Assembly (NCBI GenBank): GCA_016296565.1 | Contig: JAEDJB010000001.1 | Location: forward strand, 1 to 64,000 | Direction: 5' to 3' | Length of the DNA: 64,000 nucleotides | From: Oscillospiraceae bacterium | Lineage (GTDB): Bacteria > Bacillota > Clostridia > Oscillospirales > Oscillospiraceae | Shown here: positions 52,724 through 61,606 of the stretch, in pieces | How the letters are laid out: each line of letters begins with the position of its first letter | Numbering within the stretch: position 1 is the stretch's first letter | The notes under the pieces: model-generated | What the model was told of the DNA's origin: nothing | Database searches by the model: none | What the model saw: the letters and a program-made list of their open reading frames with translations, nothing else | Position numbers and translations under genes: made by a program

Positions 52724-53452
52724 ATGAACGTTATTGTAAACGGCGCCGCAGGGCGCATGGGCCAGCATATGTGCCGGGTCCTGGAGGAGGCCGGCGTCAC
52801 CCTGGCCGCCGCGGTGGACCGGGCCGGCGGCGACGGAATCTACACCAGCCTGACCGACTACACCGGCCCTGCCGACGTGGTCATCGACTTTTCCAACCAC
52901 GCCAGCGCCAAGGAGCTGGCTGACTACTGCGTGTCCCGCAAACTCCCCCTGGTGGCCGCCACCACCGGCTACACCCCGGAAGAGTTTGCCTGCCTGGAAG
53001 CGGCGGCCCAGTCCATTCCCGTGTTCCAGTCCTATAACATGTCCGTGGGCGTTGCCCTGCTGGCCCGCCTGGTGAAGCAGGCGGCGGCCATCTTCGGCGG
53101 CTGCGACGTGGAGATCGTGGAGACTCACCACAACCGGAAGGCGGACGCCCCCAGCGGCACCGCCCTGCTCCTGGCCGACGCGGTGAAGGAGATGCGGCCC
53201 GACGCCGAGTACGTCTTCGGCCGCTCCGGCCAGCACAAGCGCCAGCCCAACGAGATCGGCATCCACGCCCTGCGGATGGGCAACGTGGTGGGCGAGCACG
53301 AGGTGATCTTCGCCACCGACAGCCAGACCATCCGCCTCAAGCACGAAGCCCACGACCGGGCCCTCTTCGCGGAAGGGGCCCTGGCGGCTGCCAACTTCGT
53401 GGTGGATCAGCCTGCCGGGTTCTACCACATGGACGACCTGCTGGGTCCCTGA
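52724..53452 (+). CDS. dapB: 4-hydroxy-tetrahydrodipicolinate reductase
   Basis: NAD(P)H reductase following DapA. 242 residues. NGAAGRMGQHMC nucleotide loop at the N-terminus, VVIDFSNH, ATTGYTPEE, ETHHNRKADAPSGTA with the catalytic His-His-Lys region near residue 132. GAGGTG precedes the ATG. 14 bp after dapA. Confidence 0.95.
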   Translation: MNVIVNGAAGRMGQHMCRVLEEAGVTLAAAVDRAGGDGIYTSLTDYTGPADVVIDFSNHASAKELADYCVSRKLPLVAATTGYTPEEFACLEAAAQSIPVFQSYNMSVGVALLARLVKQAAAIFGGCDVEIVETHHNRKADAPSGTALLLADAVKEMRPDAEYVFGRSGQHKRQPNEIGIHALRMGNVVGEHEVIFATDSQTIRLKHEAHDRALFAEGALAAANFVVDQPAGFYHMDDLLGP

Positions 53453-53488
53453 CCCACCCTACCAAAGAGAAAGACGAGAGATTGACCT

Positions 53489-54784
53489 ATGCTGTATGAG
53501 AATCTGGGAATCAACGAACAAGGCCATCTGACCATCGGCGGTCTGGACGCCGTGGACCTGGCCAAGGAGTTCGGCGCACCCCTGTATGTGCTGGACGAGG
53601 ACAAGGTCCGGGCCAACTGCCGCACCTATGTTCAGGCCCTGGCAGACTGTATGCCCGCCGGGTCCTACCCCCTCTTTGCCGGCAAGGCCCTGTGCTTCAA
53701 GGGCCTCTATCCGGTGCTGGAGGAGGAGGGCATGGGAGCCGACGTGGTCTCCCCCGGTGAAATTTACACCGCCCTGGCGGGAGGTTTCCCCGCGGAGCGG
53801 CTCTACTTCCACGGCAACAACAAGACCGACGAGGACATCCGGTACGCCCTGGACTCCGGGGTGGGCCACTTCATCGTGGACAACCACCAGGAGCTGGACA
53901 AACTGGACCAGTACGCCGGGGAGCGGGGCATCCGCCAGAAGGTTCTGCTCCGGGTAACCCCGGGCATCGATCCCCACACCCTCCAGGCCATCAACACCGG
54001 CCGCATCGACTGCCAGTTCGGCGTGCCCATCGAGACCGGGCAGGCCGCCCGGTTCGTGAAGGCAGCCATCGAAAAGGAAAACCTGGACGTGCTGGGTTTC
54101 CACAGCCACATTGGCTCCCAGATTTTCGAGGCAGAGCCCTTCTGCGACGCCGTGGACATTCTGCTGGACTTCGCCGATCAGATCCGCAAGGATCTGGGCT
54201 TTACCGTCCGGGTGCTGAATCTGGGCGGCGGCTTCGGCGTGCGCTACCAGGAGTCTGACCCCCAGGTGGACATCCCCGGCAACATCCAGGCCCTGGCCGA
54301 CCACCTGAAGGCTGGCTGCGCCGCCAAGGACTACCCCGTGCCCCAGATCCTGCTGGAGCCCGGCCGGAGCATCGTGGCAAACGCCGGCGTCACCCTCTAC
54401 GAGGTGGGCGGGGTCAAGACCATTGAGGGCTACCGCAGCTACATTACAGTAAACGGCGGCATGACCGACAACCCCCGGTACGCCCTGTACCGTTCCCCCT
54501 ACACGGTTCTGCCTGCCAGCCGGATGAACGATCCCCGGGACTTCCTGTGCACCGTGGCCGGCCGTTGCTGCGAGAGCGGCGACCTGATCCAGGAGAACAT
54601 CCAGATGCCCCTGGCCCAGCGGGGTGACCTGATCGCCGTCCTCACCACCGGCGCTTATAATTTCACCATGTCCTCCAACTACAACCGCCTGTGCCGTCCG
54701 GCGTTGGTGATGCTCCACGAGGGCAAAGCCCGCCTGGCTGTCCGCCGGCAGACCTTTGAGGATTTGGTTGCCTGTGACCTCTGA
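53489..54784 (+). CDS. lysA: Diaminopimelate decarboxylase
   Basis: Makes lysine from meso-diaminopimelate. 431 residues, alanine-racemase-type PLP barrel. PLP K66 in FAGKALCFK, HSHIGSQIF near residue 200, GGGFGVRY and EPGRSIVANAG, then CESGDLI with the partner-subunit Cys. Only dapA, dapB and lysA are here; the middle pathway steps must be elsewhere. Operon ends at a strong terminator. Confidence 0.95.
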   Translation: MLYENLGINEQGHLTIGGLDAVDLAKEFGAPLYVLDEDKVRANCRTYVQALADCMPAGSYPLFAGKALCFKGLYPVLEEEGMGADVVSPGEIYTALAGGFPAERLYFHGNNKTDEDIRYALDSGVGHFIVDNHQELDKLDQYAGERGIRQKVLLRVTPGIDPHTLQAINTGRIDCQFGVPIETGQAARFVKAAIEKENLDVLGFHSHIGSQIFEAEPFCDAVDILLDFADQIRKDLGFTVRVLNLGGGFGVRYQESDPQVDIPGNIQALADHLKAGCAAKDYPVPQILLEPGRSIVANAGVTLYEVGGVKTIEGYRSYITVNGGMTDNPRYALYRSPYTVLPASRMNDPRDFLCTVAGRCCESGDLIQENIQMPLAQRGDLIAVLTTGAYNFTMSSNYNRLCRPALVMLHEGKARLAVRRQTFEDLVACDL

Positions 54785-54796
54785 CTTCCCTTATAG

Positions 54797-54833
54797 AAAA
54801 AAGGGTGGTACAATAGCTGTACCACCCTTTTTT
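54797..54833. terminator. Terminator of the dap-lysA operon
   Basis: Perfect 16-bp stem (54797-54812 with 54818-54833) with six T at the end. Confidence 0.9.
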
Positions 54834-54853
54834 CTGTTATGGAGGCGAATACA

Positions 54854-55294
54854 ATGGAAATCCGACGTGCCAATCTGGCGGATCTGCCCGCCGTCTACAC
54901 CTGCTGCACCGAAGCCTTCAAGGACTATATCCCCTTCATCGGCCAGGTTCCCGGCCCCATGCTGGAGGACTACGGCGCCGCGCTGGAGAAGGACTTTCTT
55001 TTCGTGGCGGAGGAAGCCGGCAGACTCCGGGGCTATCTGCTCATCAAGGATGGGGACGGGGACTTCATGTGGATGGATGTGCTGGCCGCTCACCCCAAGG
55101 GTACCGGCGCGGGCCGGGCACTCATGGCCTTCTGCGAGGACTTCATCCGGGCGCAGGGAAAACACCAGTGCCGGCTGTACACCCATGTGACCTATCAGCG
55201 GACCCAGGAGATCTATCTCCGGCAGGGGTACCAGATCTACGACCGGGTGCAGGAATATGGGTTTGACCGGTATTATATGCGGAAGGATCTGTGA
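54854..55294 (+). CDS. GNAT-family N-acetyltransferase
   Basis: 146 residues, one GNAT domain: IRRANLADLPAVYTCC at the start, MWMDVLAAHPKGTGAGRALMAF for the acetyl-CoA loop near residue 75, and a C-terminal RQGYQIYDR strand. Acceptor unknown. The ATG at 54854 follows TGGAGG by eight bases. It lies just beyond the lysA terminator, which its own promoter must overlap or follow; none is clear. Confidence 0.82.
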   Translation: MEIRRANLADLPAVYTCCTEAFKDYIPFIGQVPGPMLEDYGAALEKDFLFVAEEAGRLRGYLLIKDGDGDFMWMDVLAAHPKGTGAGRALMAFCEDFIRAQGKHQCRLYTHVTYQRTQEIYLRQGYQIYDRVQEYGFDRYYMRKDL

Positions 55295-55310
55295 GGATAC
55301 AACCACTCAG

Positions 55311-55338
55311 AACGGCGGGAGCTTTCCCCGCCGTTTTT
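55311..55338. terminator. Terminator shared by GNAT gene and MATE genes
   Basis: Stem AACGGCGGG / CCCGCCGTT (55311-55319 with 55327-55335), six T on the plus side. Confidence 0.75.
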
Positions 55339-56676
55339 TCATCGCTCCACCCGATACAGGAGGATGAGGCCCAGCGCCAGGGTAACAGCCTCGCCGGTGA
55401 GGGCCGCCAGCCAGATGCCGGTGCCGCCGCCCAGGGCGTAAAACGCCAGCAGGGCCGCCGGGAGCAGCACAAATCCCCGGCTTAGGGACAGCAGAGCGGA
55501 GAACCCGGACTGCCCCAGGGCGGCGAAGTAGCCGGCCAGGGCGATGGAGACCCCTGCGGGCAGGTAGGACAGGGCGTACTGCCGCAGGGCGGACACCGTC
55601 TGGCCAAACAGGCCGCTGTCCCCCTCCAGCAGCAGGGAGACCAGGGTCCCCGGGGCCAGCTGGCACACCAGCTCCACCAGAATCCCCACTGCCGCCACGG
55701 TAATCAGGCACTGTTTCAGATAGTGCCGGATGCTTGCTTTGTCGTTCTGGCCCACCGCCAGGCTCACCAGGGGCATCATCCCCTGGGCAACCCCCTGCAT
55801 CACCATGGACACCAGGAGACTGATGTAAGCAATCACCGCGTAGATGGGCAGGCACCCCTCCCCAAAGGCGGAGAGAATCACATGGTTATACAGCAGGGTG
55901 AGAAAGCCCAGCATCAGCTCAATGGAGCAGTCCGCAATGCCCAAGGGGAGGATGCGGCGCAGGTCCTTCAGGCGCAGGCGGAACCGGCGGAACTTCAGGT
56001 TGGACTTGCCGGAGAGGAAGTAGCTCAGGAAAAAGGCCATGCTGGCCAGCTGGGCCAGGCCCGTGGCCAGAGCCGCTCCCCAGACCTCCCAGCCCAGGCG
56101 GAAGATGAACACATAGTCCAGCCCCACGTTCACCAGGAAGCTGGTGCCCACCCCCATCACCGCCAGCTGGGGCCGGCCGTCCACCTTCACCATCACCTCC
56201 AGGCAGTAGGACAGGATGAAGCAGACGGAAAACAGGCAGACGATATGAAGGTATTCGGAGGTGTACCCGATGGTCTGGGGGCCCGCCCCCAGCAGGTAAC
56301 CCAGAGGCTCGGCAAAGAGGGACACCCCCAGGGTAATAACCGCCGACACCACCAGGATCACCACCACTGTCTGGGTGAAGATCCGCTCGGCCCGGTCATG
56401 GTCCCCCTCCCCCATGGCGAAGGCGCAGAGGGTGGAGGTCCCCATGGACAGCAGGATGGCAATGCCGGAGAGGATGTTAATGAAAGGCAGGGAGATGTTC
56501 ACCGCCGCCAAGGCCAGCTCCCCCACACCCCGGGAGACGAAAATCCCGTCGATGATGGTGTAGGCAGAGAAAAGGACCATGGCGGAAACAGAGGGCAGCA
56601 CATACCGGAAAAAGGTCCTCCAGCTGCCGGAAGCGGAAGGGATGGATGGATGGGAAGGGTTTGCGCGGAAAGACAA
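55339..56676 (-). CDS. MATE-family efflux transporter, copy A
   Basis: 445 residues, 12 helices in two MATE repeats. NISLPFINILSG, GPQTIGYTSEYLHIV, and VMQGVAQGMMPLVSLAVGQND are typical of Na+ or H+ coupled MATE pumps. TTG start at 56676 with ATGAGGTG eight bases upstream. It follows a close paralogue by 41 bp. Substrates unknown; multidrug export is the family norm. Confidence 0.88.
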   Translation of the reverse strand: MSFRANPSHPSIPSASGSWRTFFRYVLPSVSAMVLFSAYTIIDGIFVSRGVGELALAAVNISLPFINILSGIAILLSMGTSTLCAFAMGEGDHDRAERIFTQTVVVILVVSAVITLGVSLFAEPLGYLLGAGPQTIGYTSEYLHIVCLFSVCFILSYCLEVMVKVDGRPQLAVMGVGTSFLVNVGLDYVFIFRLGWEVWGAALATGLAQLASMAFFLSYFLSGKSNLKFRRFRLRLKDLRRILPLGIADCSIELMLGFLTLLYNHVILSAFGEGCLPIYAVIAYISLLVSMVMQGVAQGMMPLVSLAVGQNDKASIRHYLKQCLITVAAVGILVELVCQLAPGTLVSLLLEGDSGLFGQTVSALRQYALSYLPAGVSIALAGYFAALGQSGFSALLSLSRGFVLLPAALLAFYALGGGTGIWLAALTGEAVTLALGLILLYRVER

Positions 56677-56717
56677 GATGTTTCACCTCATGAAAGTTTT
56701 CAATGGATTTCCCTTGC

Positions 56718-58052
56718 TCACGCGGTCTGACCCGCGGGCAGGGGCTTTTTTTCTGTGCTTCGCAGCAGGACAAGGCCCAGGAGGAAGGACAGCAGCTCGC
56801 CCACCAGGGCGGCCATCCAGATTCCCTGGCCGCCGCTCACCAGGTTAATGACCAGCAGGGCGGCAGGCAGGAGCACAAAGCCCCGGCCCAGGGACAGGAG
56901 CATGGAGGCGCCTCCCTTGCCCAGGGCGGCGAAGTAGCCGGCCAGGGCGATGGAAACACCGGCCAGGAGATAGGACAGGGCATACTGCCGCAGGGCGGAC
57001 ACCGCGCCGCCGAAGAGGACGTTGTCCCCCTCCAGCAGCAGGGAAACCAGGGCCCCGGGAGCCAGCTGGCACACCAGCTCCACAGCCACCCCCACCACCA
57101 GCACGGACAGCAGACACTGACGCAGAAACCGGCGGGCGCTGTCCCGGTCCCGGTGGCCCACCGCCAGGCTCACCAGGGGCATCATCCCCTGGGCAATCCC
57201 CTGCATCACCATGGACACCAGCAGGCTGATATAGGCAATCACCGCGTAGATGGGAAGGCTTTCCTCCCCCAGCGCAGAGAGAATCACATGGTTATACAGA
57301 AGGGTGAGAAAGCCCAGCATGAACTCGATGGAGCAGTCCGCCACCCCCAGGGGGAGGATGGTCCGCAGATCCCCCAGGTGCAGCCGGAACCGGCGGAAAT
57401 GCAGGTTGGACCGGCCGGAAAGGAAGTAGCTCAGGAAGAAAATCATGCTGGCCAGCTGGGCAAGACCCGTGGCCAGAGCGGAACCCAGCACCTCCATGCC
57501 CATCAGGAATATGAACACATAGTCCAGGCCGATGTGTACCACAAAGCTGATGCCCACGCCGATCACCGCCAGCTGAGGCCGGCCGTCCACCTTCACCATC
57601 ACCTCCAGGCAGTAGGACAGGATAAAGCAAACGGAGAACAGGCAGACCACATGGAGATACTGGGAGGCATACCCGATGGTAAGAGGTCCCGCTCCCAGCA
57701 GGTAAGCCAGCGGCTTCGCCCCCAGGCACACGGCCAGGGTAATGGCCGCCGACAGGACCACGATCACCGCCACCGTCTGGGTGAAAATCTTCTCCGCCCT
57801 CTCATGGTCTCCCTTCCCCATGGAGAAGGCGCAGAGGGTAGAGGTTCCCATGGCCAGGAGGATGGCCACCCCCGAGAGGATGTTGATAAAGGGCAGGGAA
57901 ATGTTCACCGCCGCCAAAGCCAGGTCGCTGACCCCCTTGGCAACGAAAATACCGTCGATGATGGTGTAGGAGGAAAAGAGCACCATGGCCGAAGCGGACG
58001 GGATCACATAATGAAAAAAGTTTTTCCAGGTAGGAGCAGGTACAGCATTCAC
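56718..58052 (-). CDS. MATE-family efflux transporter, copy B
   Basis: 444 residues, 12 helices, highly similar to copy A along the full length (for example NISLPFINILSG, GPLTIGYASQYLHVV, DCSIEFMLGFLTLLYNHVILSA). GTG start at 58052, again with ATGAGGTG eight bases upstream, so the ribosome site was duplicated with the gene. First gene after the MerR-type promoter and divergent from the MerR gene; probably the drug-induced member of the pair. Confidence 0.88.
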   Translation of the reverse strand: MNAVPAPTWKNFFHYVIPSASAMVLFSSYTIIDGIFVAKGVSDLALAAVNISLPFINILSGVAILLAMGTSTLCAFSMGKGDHERAEKIFTQTVAVIVVLSAAITLAVCLGAKPLAYLLGAGPLTIGYASQYLHVVCLFSVCFILSYCLEVMVKVDGRPQLAVIGVGISFVVHIGLDYVFIFLMGMEVLGSALATGLAQLASMIFFLSYFLSGRSNLHFRRFRLHLGDLRTILPLGVADCSIEFMLGFLTLLYNHVILSALGEESLPIYAVIAYISLLVSMVMQGIAQGMMPLVSLAVGHRDRDSARRFLRQCLLSVLVVGVAVELVCQLAPGALVSLLLEGDNVLFGGAVSALRQYALSYLLAGVSIALAGYFAALGKGGASMLLSLGRGFVLLPAALLVINLVSGGQGIWMAALVGELLSFLLGLVLLRSTEKKPLPAGQTA

Positions 58053-58096
58053 AATCGGTCACCTCATAGAAATCAGACACAACCCGCGGTTTCCCC

Positions 58097-58125
58097 TTGT
58101 GGGGACCGGGTTTCTTTGGTATACT
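58097..58125 (+). promoter_or_regulatory. Promoter of the MerR-family gene
   Basis: TTGTGG (58097-58102), 17 bases, TATACT (58120-58125), running into the dyad of the opposite promoter. Confidence 0.6.
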
Positions 58126-58126
58126 A

Positions 58127-58157
58127 AGGATAAACCATGGGGTAACCCCAGAGTCAA
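58127..58157 (-). promoter_or_regulatory. MerR-type promoter of the MATE pair, 19-bp spacer with dyad
   Basis: On the minus strand TTGACT (58157-58152) and TATCCT (58132-58127) are separated by 19 bases, the long spacer characteristic of MerR-activated promoters. The spacer holds a perfect dyad, TGGGGTTACCCCA (58138-58150). Confidence 0.75.
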
Positions 58158-58192
58158 GAGGAACCAAGCAAGTTTTTTCAAAGGGGGGAACA

Positions 58193-59050
58193 ATGGAAAA
58201 GCACGCCTTTAAAACGGCGGAGTTTGCCGCTCTGTGCGGGGTGAAGAAGGACACCCTGCTCCACTACGACCACATCGGCCTGTTGAAGCCCCAGAAGGTG
58301 GGGGAAAACGGCTACCGCTACTATTCTGCCCGCCAACTGGCCGCCTATGACCTGATCGCTGCCCTCCGGCGGCTGGACACCCCCCTGGCGGAGATCCGGG
58401 ACTACCTGACCCGCCGCAGCCCGGAGGCCATGCTGACCCTTCTGGAGGAGAAGGAAACCGCTCTGGAGGCGGAGCGCCGCCGGCTGGACCGGATGGGGGC
58501 GCTCCTCCGGGACACCATCCAGGGGGTCCGGCTGGCCCAGTCGGTGCAGCCCGGGGAAATCCGGGTGGAAAATCTGCCCCAGCTGTGGTGCGCGGTGGTG
58601 AAGGCCCCGGACTTTGACCAGTTTGAGGAATCCCAGTTCCTGCTTCACATCCGGGAGCTGCTCACCTGGGCCAGGGAGAACGGCAGCCCCTCCCAGTCCC
58701 CCGGGGATATTATCTGCCGGGAACACCTGGACCGGGAGGTTCTCCGGGAGGACTACTACTACTGCCCTGTCCCGCCGGGAACCACCGGCTGGGAGATCCG
58801 CATCCGCCCGGCGGGAACCTATGGGGTCCTCTACCACCAGGGGTCCTACCAGTCGGAGTACGAGGCCTGCCGCCGCCTGCGGGACTGGGCGCTGGAGCAG
58901 GGCTATGAAATTGACGGGGACCTGTACGAGGAGGACCTGGTCAACTACACCACCTCCGCCGACCCCCAGTCCTATCTGCTGAAGCTCAGCCTGAAGATCC
59001 GCCGGCCCGGGGACCCTTCTGCTCCGCCGGCACAACAACGGGAGGAATGA
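58193..59050 (+). CDS. MerR-family regulator with GyrI-like ligand domain
   Basis: 285 residues. N-terminal winged helix (residues 5-75: FKTAEFAALCGVKKDTLLHYDHIGLLKP), a coiled-coil linker (about 80-120), and a GyrI/BmrR-like effector domain to about 270 (AGTYGVLYHQGSYQSEYEA). The architecture is that of BmrR/TipA-type drug sensors. It is divergent from the MATE genes and very likely controls them. AAAGGGGG precedes the ATG at 58193. Confidence 0.9.
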   Translation: MEKHAFKTAEFAALCGVKKDTLLHYDHIGLLKPQKVGENGYRYYSARQLAAYDLIAALRRLDTPLAEIRDYLTRRSPEAMLTLLEEKETALEAERRRLDRMGALLRDTIQGVRLAQSVQPGEIRVENLPQLWCAVVKAPDFDQFEESQFLLHIRELLTWARENGSPSQSPGDIICREHLDREVLREDYYYCPVPPGTTGWEIRIRPAGTYGVLYHQGSYQSEYEACRRLRDWALEQGYEIDGDLYEEDLVNYTTSADPQSYLLKLSLKIRRPGDPSAPPAQQREE

Positions 59051-59052
59051 AC

Positions 59053-59559
59053 ATGACATTGGATATCACCAAGCTGTCCCCGCGCTATGAGGTCAGGCAA
59101 TTGGGAGAGGAGGATTTCCCCGCCATCCTGGCCCTCTACCAGAGCAACCCCCAGTACTTTGCCCCCATGGGTCAGGAGCCCCCGCAGGGCGGACTGGAGG
59201 AGGATCTGGCCGCTCTGCCCCCGGGGAAAACCATGGAGGACAAGTATTTCCTGGGCTTCTTCCGGGAGGGCGATCTGGCCGCCCTGCTGGAGCTGGTCAC
59301 CGGCTATCCGGACGAGGGCACCGGCTACATCGGCCTGTTCATGGTGGACGCCAAGCACCAGGGCCAGGGGGAGGGCAGCCGCCTGATCGGAGAGATTCTG
59401 GCCCATCTGAAGGATGCCGGCCTGGGCTACGCAGAGCTGTGCTACTCCTACGGCAACCAGCAGAGCGAGCACTTCTGGATGAAAAACGGCTTTATCCCCA
59501 CAGGCTCTGTGCGGCAGCAGGGGGAATACTATGTGATCTCGCTGTTTAAGAAGCTGTGA
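59053..59559 (+). CDS. GNAT-family N-acetyltransferase
   Basis: 168 residues. GNAT core: VRQLGEEDFPAILALYQ, YIGLFMVDAKHQGQGEGSRLIGEI near residue 105 and FWMKNGFIPTG. The ATG at 59053 has GGGAGG six bases upstream; an ATG at 59047 overlaps the regulator stop but sits on the ribosome site. Co-transcribed with the MerR-family gene; might modify the same toxic compound exported by the MATE pumps, but this is a guess. Confidence 0.82.
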   Translation: MTLDITKLSPRYEVRQLGEEDFPAILALYQSNPQYFAPMGQEPPQGGLEEDLAALPPGKTMEDKYFLGFFREGDLAALLELVTGYPDEGTGYIGLFMVDAKHQGQGEGSRLIGEILAHLKDAGLGYAELCYSYGNQQSEHFWMKNGFIPTGSVRQQGEYYVISLFKKL

Positions 59560-59581
59560 GGTAATTCTTTCAGGACACATG

Positions 59582-59611
59582 AAAAAGGAACGGGAAATCC
59601 CGTTCCTTTTT
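59582..59611. terminator. Bidirectional terminator
   Basis: Perfect 13-bp stem (59582-59594 with 59599-59611), A and T runs at both ends; serves the GNAT gene and the convergent ABC operon. Confidence 0.88.
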
Positions 59612-59629
59612 TATCATTATAATGTAGGG

Positions 59630-60394
59630 TTACTGCATGCTCAGCTGGCCGAACACCTGGAGGATCTCCTCGGTGGTCATTCTGGTTTTCTCCTCCCCGG
59701 CCCGGTCCACCACGATCTTGCCCCGGTCCAGCATCAGCAGCCGGTCGCCGTACTCCAGGGCGTAGCGCAGGTTGTGGGTGACCATCATGGCGGTGAGGCC
59801 CTTCTCCTTCACCACCTTGCCGGTGAGAACCATGATGGTCTCGGCGGTTTTGGGGTCCAGGGCGGCGGTGTGTTCGTCCAGGATCAGGAATTTCAGGGGC
59901 GTCAGGGTGGCCATCAGCAGGGCCACCGCCTGGCGCTGGCCGCCGGAGAGAGCGCCCATCTTAATGTCCAGCTTGTCCTCCAGGCCCAGCCCTAAGCCGG
60001 CCAGCTCGGACCGGTAAAAGTCCACCCGCTTCCTGTTCACCCCCTGGCTCAAGCCGAAGCGCTTGCCCTTGTTGTCCGCCAGGGAGAGGTTTTCCAGCAT
60101 GGTCAGGTTGGGACAGGTGCCCAGGGCGGGGTTCTGGTACACCCGGCCAATGGAGGCGTACCGCTGAAAATCCTTCTGCTTCCGGATGCTCTTGCCGTCC
60201 ACCAGCACGTCGCCCCCGTCCAGGGGGATGCTCCCGCAGATGATGTTCAGCAGGGAGGTCTTGCCGGAGCCGTTGCTCCCCACAATGGAGATAAACTGCC
60301 CGTCCGGCACGGTCAGATCCAGGCCGTCAAAGAGCTTCAGCTCGGTGACGGTGCCGGGGTTGTAGGTTTTGGTCAGGTTTTTGATCTCAAGCAT
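59630..60394 (-). CDS. ABC transporter ATP-binding protein, TrpZ-like
   Basis: 254 residues. Walker A GSNGSGKTS near residue 40, Q-loop YQNPALGTCP, signature ALSGGQRQAVAL, Walker B FLILDEH followed by the switch His VTHNLRYAL. It overlaps the permease gene by eight bases. Together with the permease and binding protein, it forms a TrpXYZ-type aromatic amino acid importer. Confidence 0.9.
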   Translation of the reverse strand: MLEIKNLTKTYNPGTVTELKLFDGLDLTVPDGQFISIVGSNGSGKTSLLNIICGSIPLDGGDVLVDGKSIRKQKDFQRYASIGRVYQNPALGTCPNLTMLENLSLADNKGKRFGLSQGVNRKRVDFYRSELAGLGLGLEDKLDIKMGALSGGQRQAVALLMATLTPLKFLILDEHTAALDPKTAETIMVLTGKVVKEKGLTAMMVTHNLRYALEYGDRLLMLDRGKIVVDRAGEEKTRMTTEEILQVFGQLSMQ

Positions 60395-61325
60395 GGATGA
60401 TCTCCTCCCCTCTCCGTCCGGCGATCACCAGCACCAGCAGGAAGAGCACGGCGGTGATGAACTTGAGCATGTTGGCAGGCAGACCAGCGTTGATGGCGAT
60501 CTGGATGCAGAACTTATAGAGCACGCTGCCCAGCAGCACCGCCGTGGTCCCCTTGGGGGAGGCCAAAAAGCGCAGCAGCGGGATCTTCCGCATGCCCTGG
60601 GCGGCCCGGGAGCCTACGAAGAACCGGATGAGAGACACGCCGATGATGACCGTTGCCAGGCCAAAGACCACCTGGCCGATGCCCATCACGGCGGAGTAGC
60701 TCCGCTGCTCCTGGCAGAGGACGCCGCCGCAGAGGGCCACCAGGGCGTTGGCCAGCACCACACCCAGAATCTTCATGTTGCCCTTGTTCTGGGCCAGGGT
60801 GGTGACCAGTGTGCCGTTGTCGCCCACTGCCCGGAGGAGCAGGCCGGACTTGGTGCGGAAGTACAGGTCCAGCACCAGCTTCACCACCACCACCAGCACC
60901 AGGGAAACCACCAGCTTACGGCCGGAGAGGGTGAGGCCGCCCAGCACCGCCATCACCGGGGCGGAGGTAAAGATGGTGTCCACCGCCCGCTCCACCGTCA
61001 GGTTGGACCCGGCGATGAGCAGGTTCACCGAGGAGAGGGCGGTCATGGTGATGATACCGGCCAGCAGGTCCCGGACCCCCAGCTTCACATGGATAAGGCC
61101 GGTGCACAGCCCGGCCACAGCACCGGCCAGGGCAGCGCACACCAGGGTCAGCCAGGGGTTCATACCCTTGAGAAGCAGGACCGCCGTCACCGCCGCGCCC
61201 AAGGGGAAGGTGCCGTCCACGGACAGGTCCGGGAAGTCCAGCACCGAATAGGTAATATACACGCCGAAGGACAGCAGAGCGTAGATAAAGCCCTGGGTCA
61301 GCGTGCTGACGATCAGGTCCAGCAT
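60387..61325 (-). CDS. ABC transporter permease, TrpY-like
   Basis: 312 residues, about nine helices, of the branched-chain-type permease fold. LLSFGVYITYSVLDFPDLSVDGTFPLGAAV near the start and VVFGLATVIIGVSL near residue 225 are typical of the TrpY/YckA-like permeases paired with ABC substrate-binding proteins of the TrpX family. AAAAGGAGG precedes the ATG. 8-bp overlap with the ATPase gene, 274 bp from the binding-protein gene. Confidence 0.87.
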   Translation of the reverse strand: MLDLIVSTLTQGFIYALLSFGVYITYSVLDFPDLSVDGTFPLGAAVTAVLLLKGMNPWLTLVCAALAGAVAGLCTGLIHVKLGVRDLLAGIITMTALSSVNLLIAGSNLTVERAVDTIFTSAPVMAVLGGLTLSGRKLVVSLVLVVVVKLVLDLYFRTKSGLLLRAVGDNGTLVTTLAQNKGNMKILGVVLANALVALCGGVLCQEQRSYSAVMGIGQVVFGLATVIIGVSLIRFFVGSRAAQGMRKIPLLRFLASPKGTTAVLLGSVLYKFCIQIAINAGLPANMLKFITAVLFLLVLVIAGRRGEEIIHA

Positions 61326-61384
61326 GGGACATCCTCCTTTTCACGGCCAGGGCGCAGGCCCCTCAGGGAGCCTGCGCCGCAGTC

Positions 61385-61606
61385 CGTTCTTTCCTTGTCT
61401 CACAGAGTTTCGCCGCCGTAGCGGCGAAAGAAAGTCCAATCATTTTTCCGGTGGCACAAGGTGAATTGGCCGAAGGCCAAGAGAAGGTGGCCTGGGCCAT
61501 GCACAGCGGAAAAATACTTCTCGGTCTCCAAGTGTGCCCGCAGGGCGCGCGCAGGAGGCCGCATCCTTCATTTTGGGAAAGGCTCTGCCTTTTCCAAAAT
61601 CACGCA
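61385..61606 (-). repeat. Hairpin-rich intergenic repeat, copy 2 (binding protein-permease)
   Basis: On the minus strand: ATTTTGGAAAAGGCAGAGCC with its inverted arm (61570-61600), then AAAATGAAGGATGCGGCC, an internal palindrome-rich segment with TTGGCCTTCGGCCAA, GGAAAAATGATTG, a hairpin TCGCCGCTACGGCGGCGA and AACTCTGTGAG. Block order matches copy 1 at 25100-25257. It begins within the binding-protein stop codon region. Confidence 0.7.
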
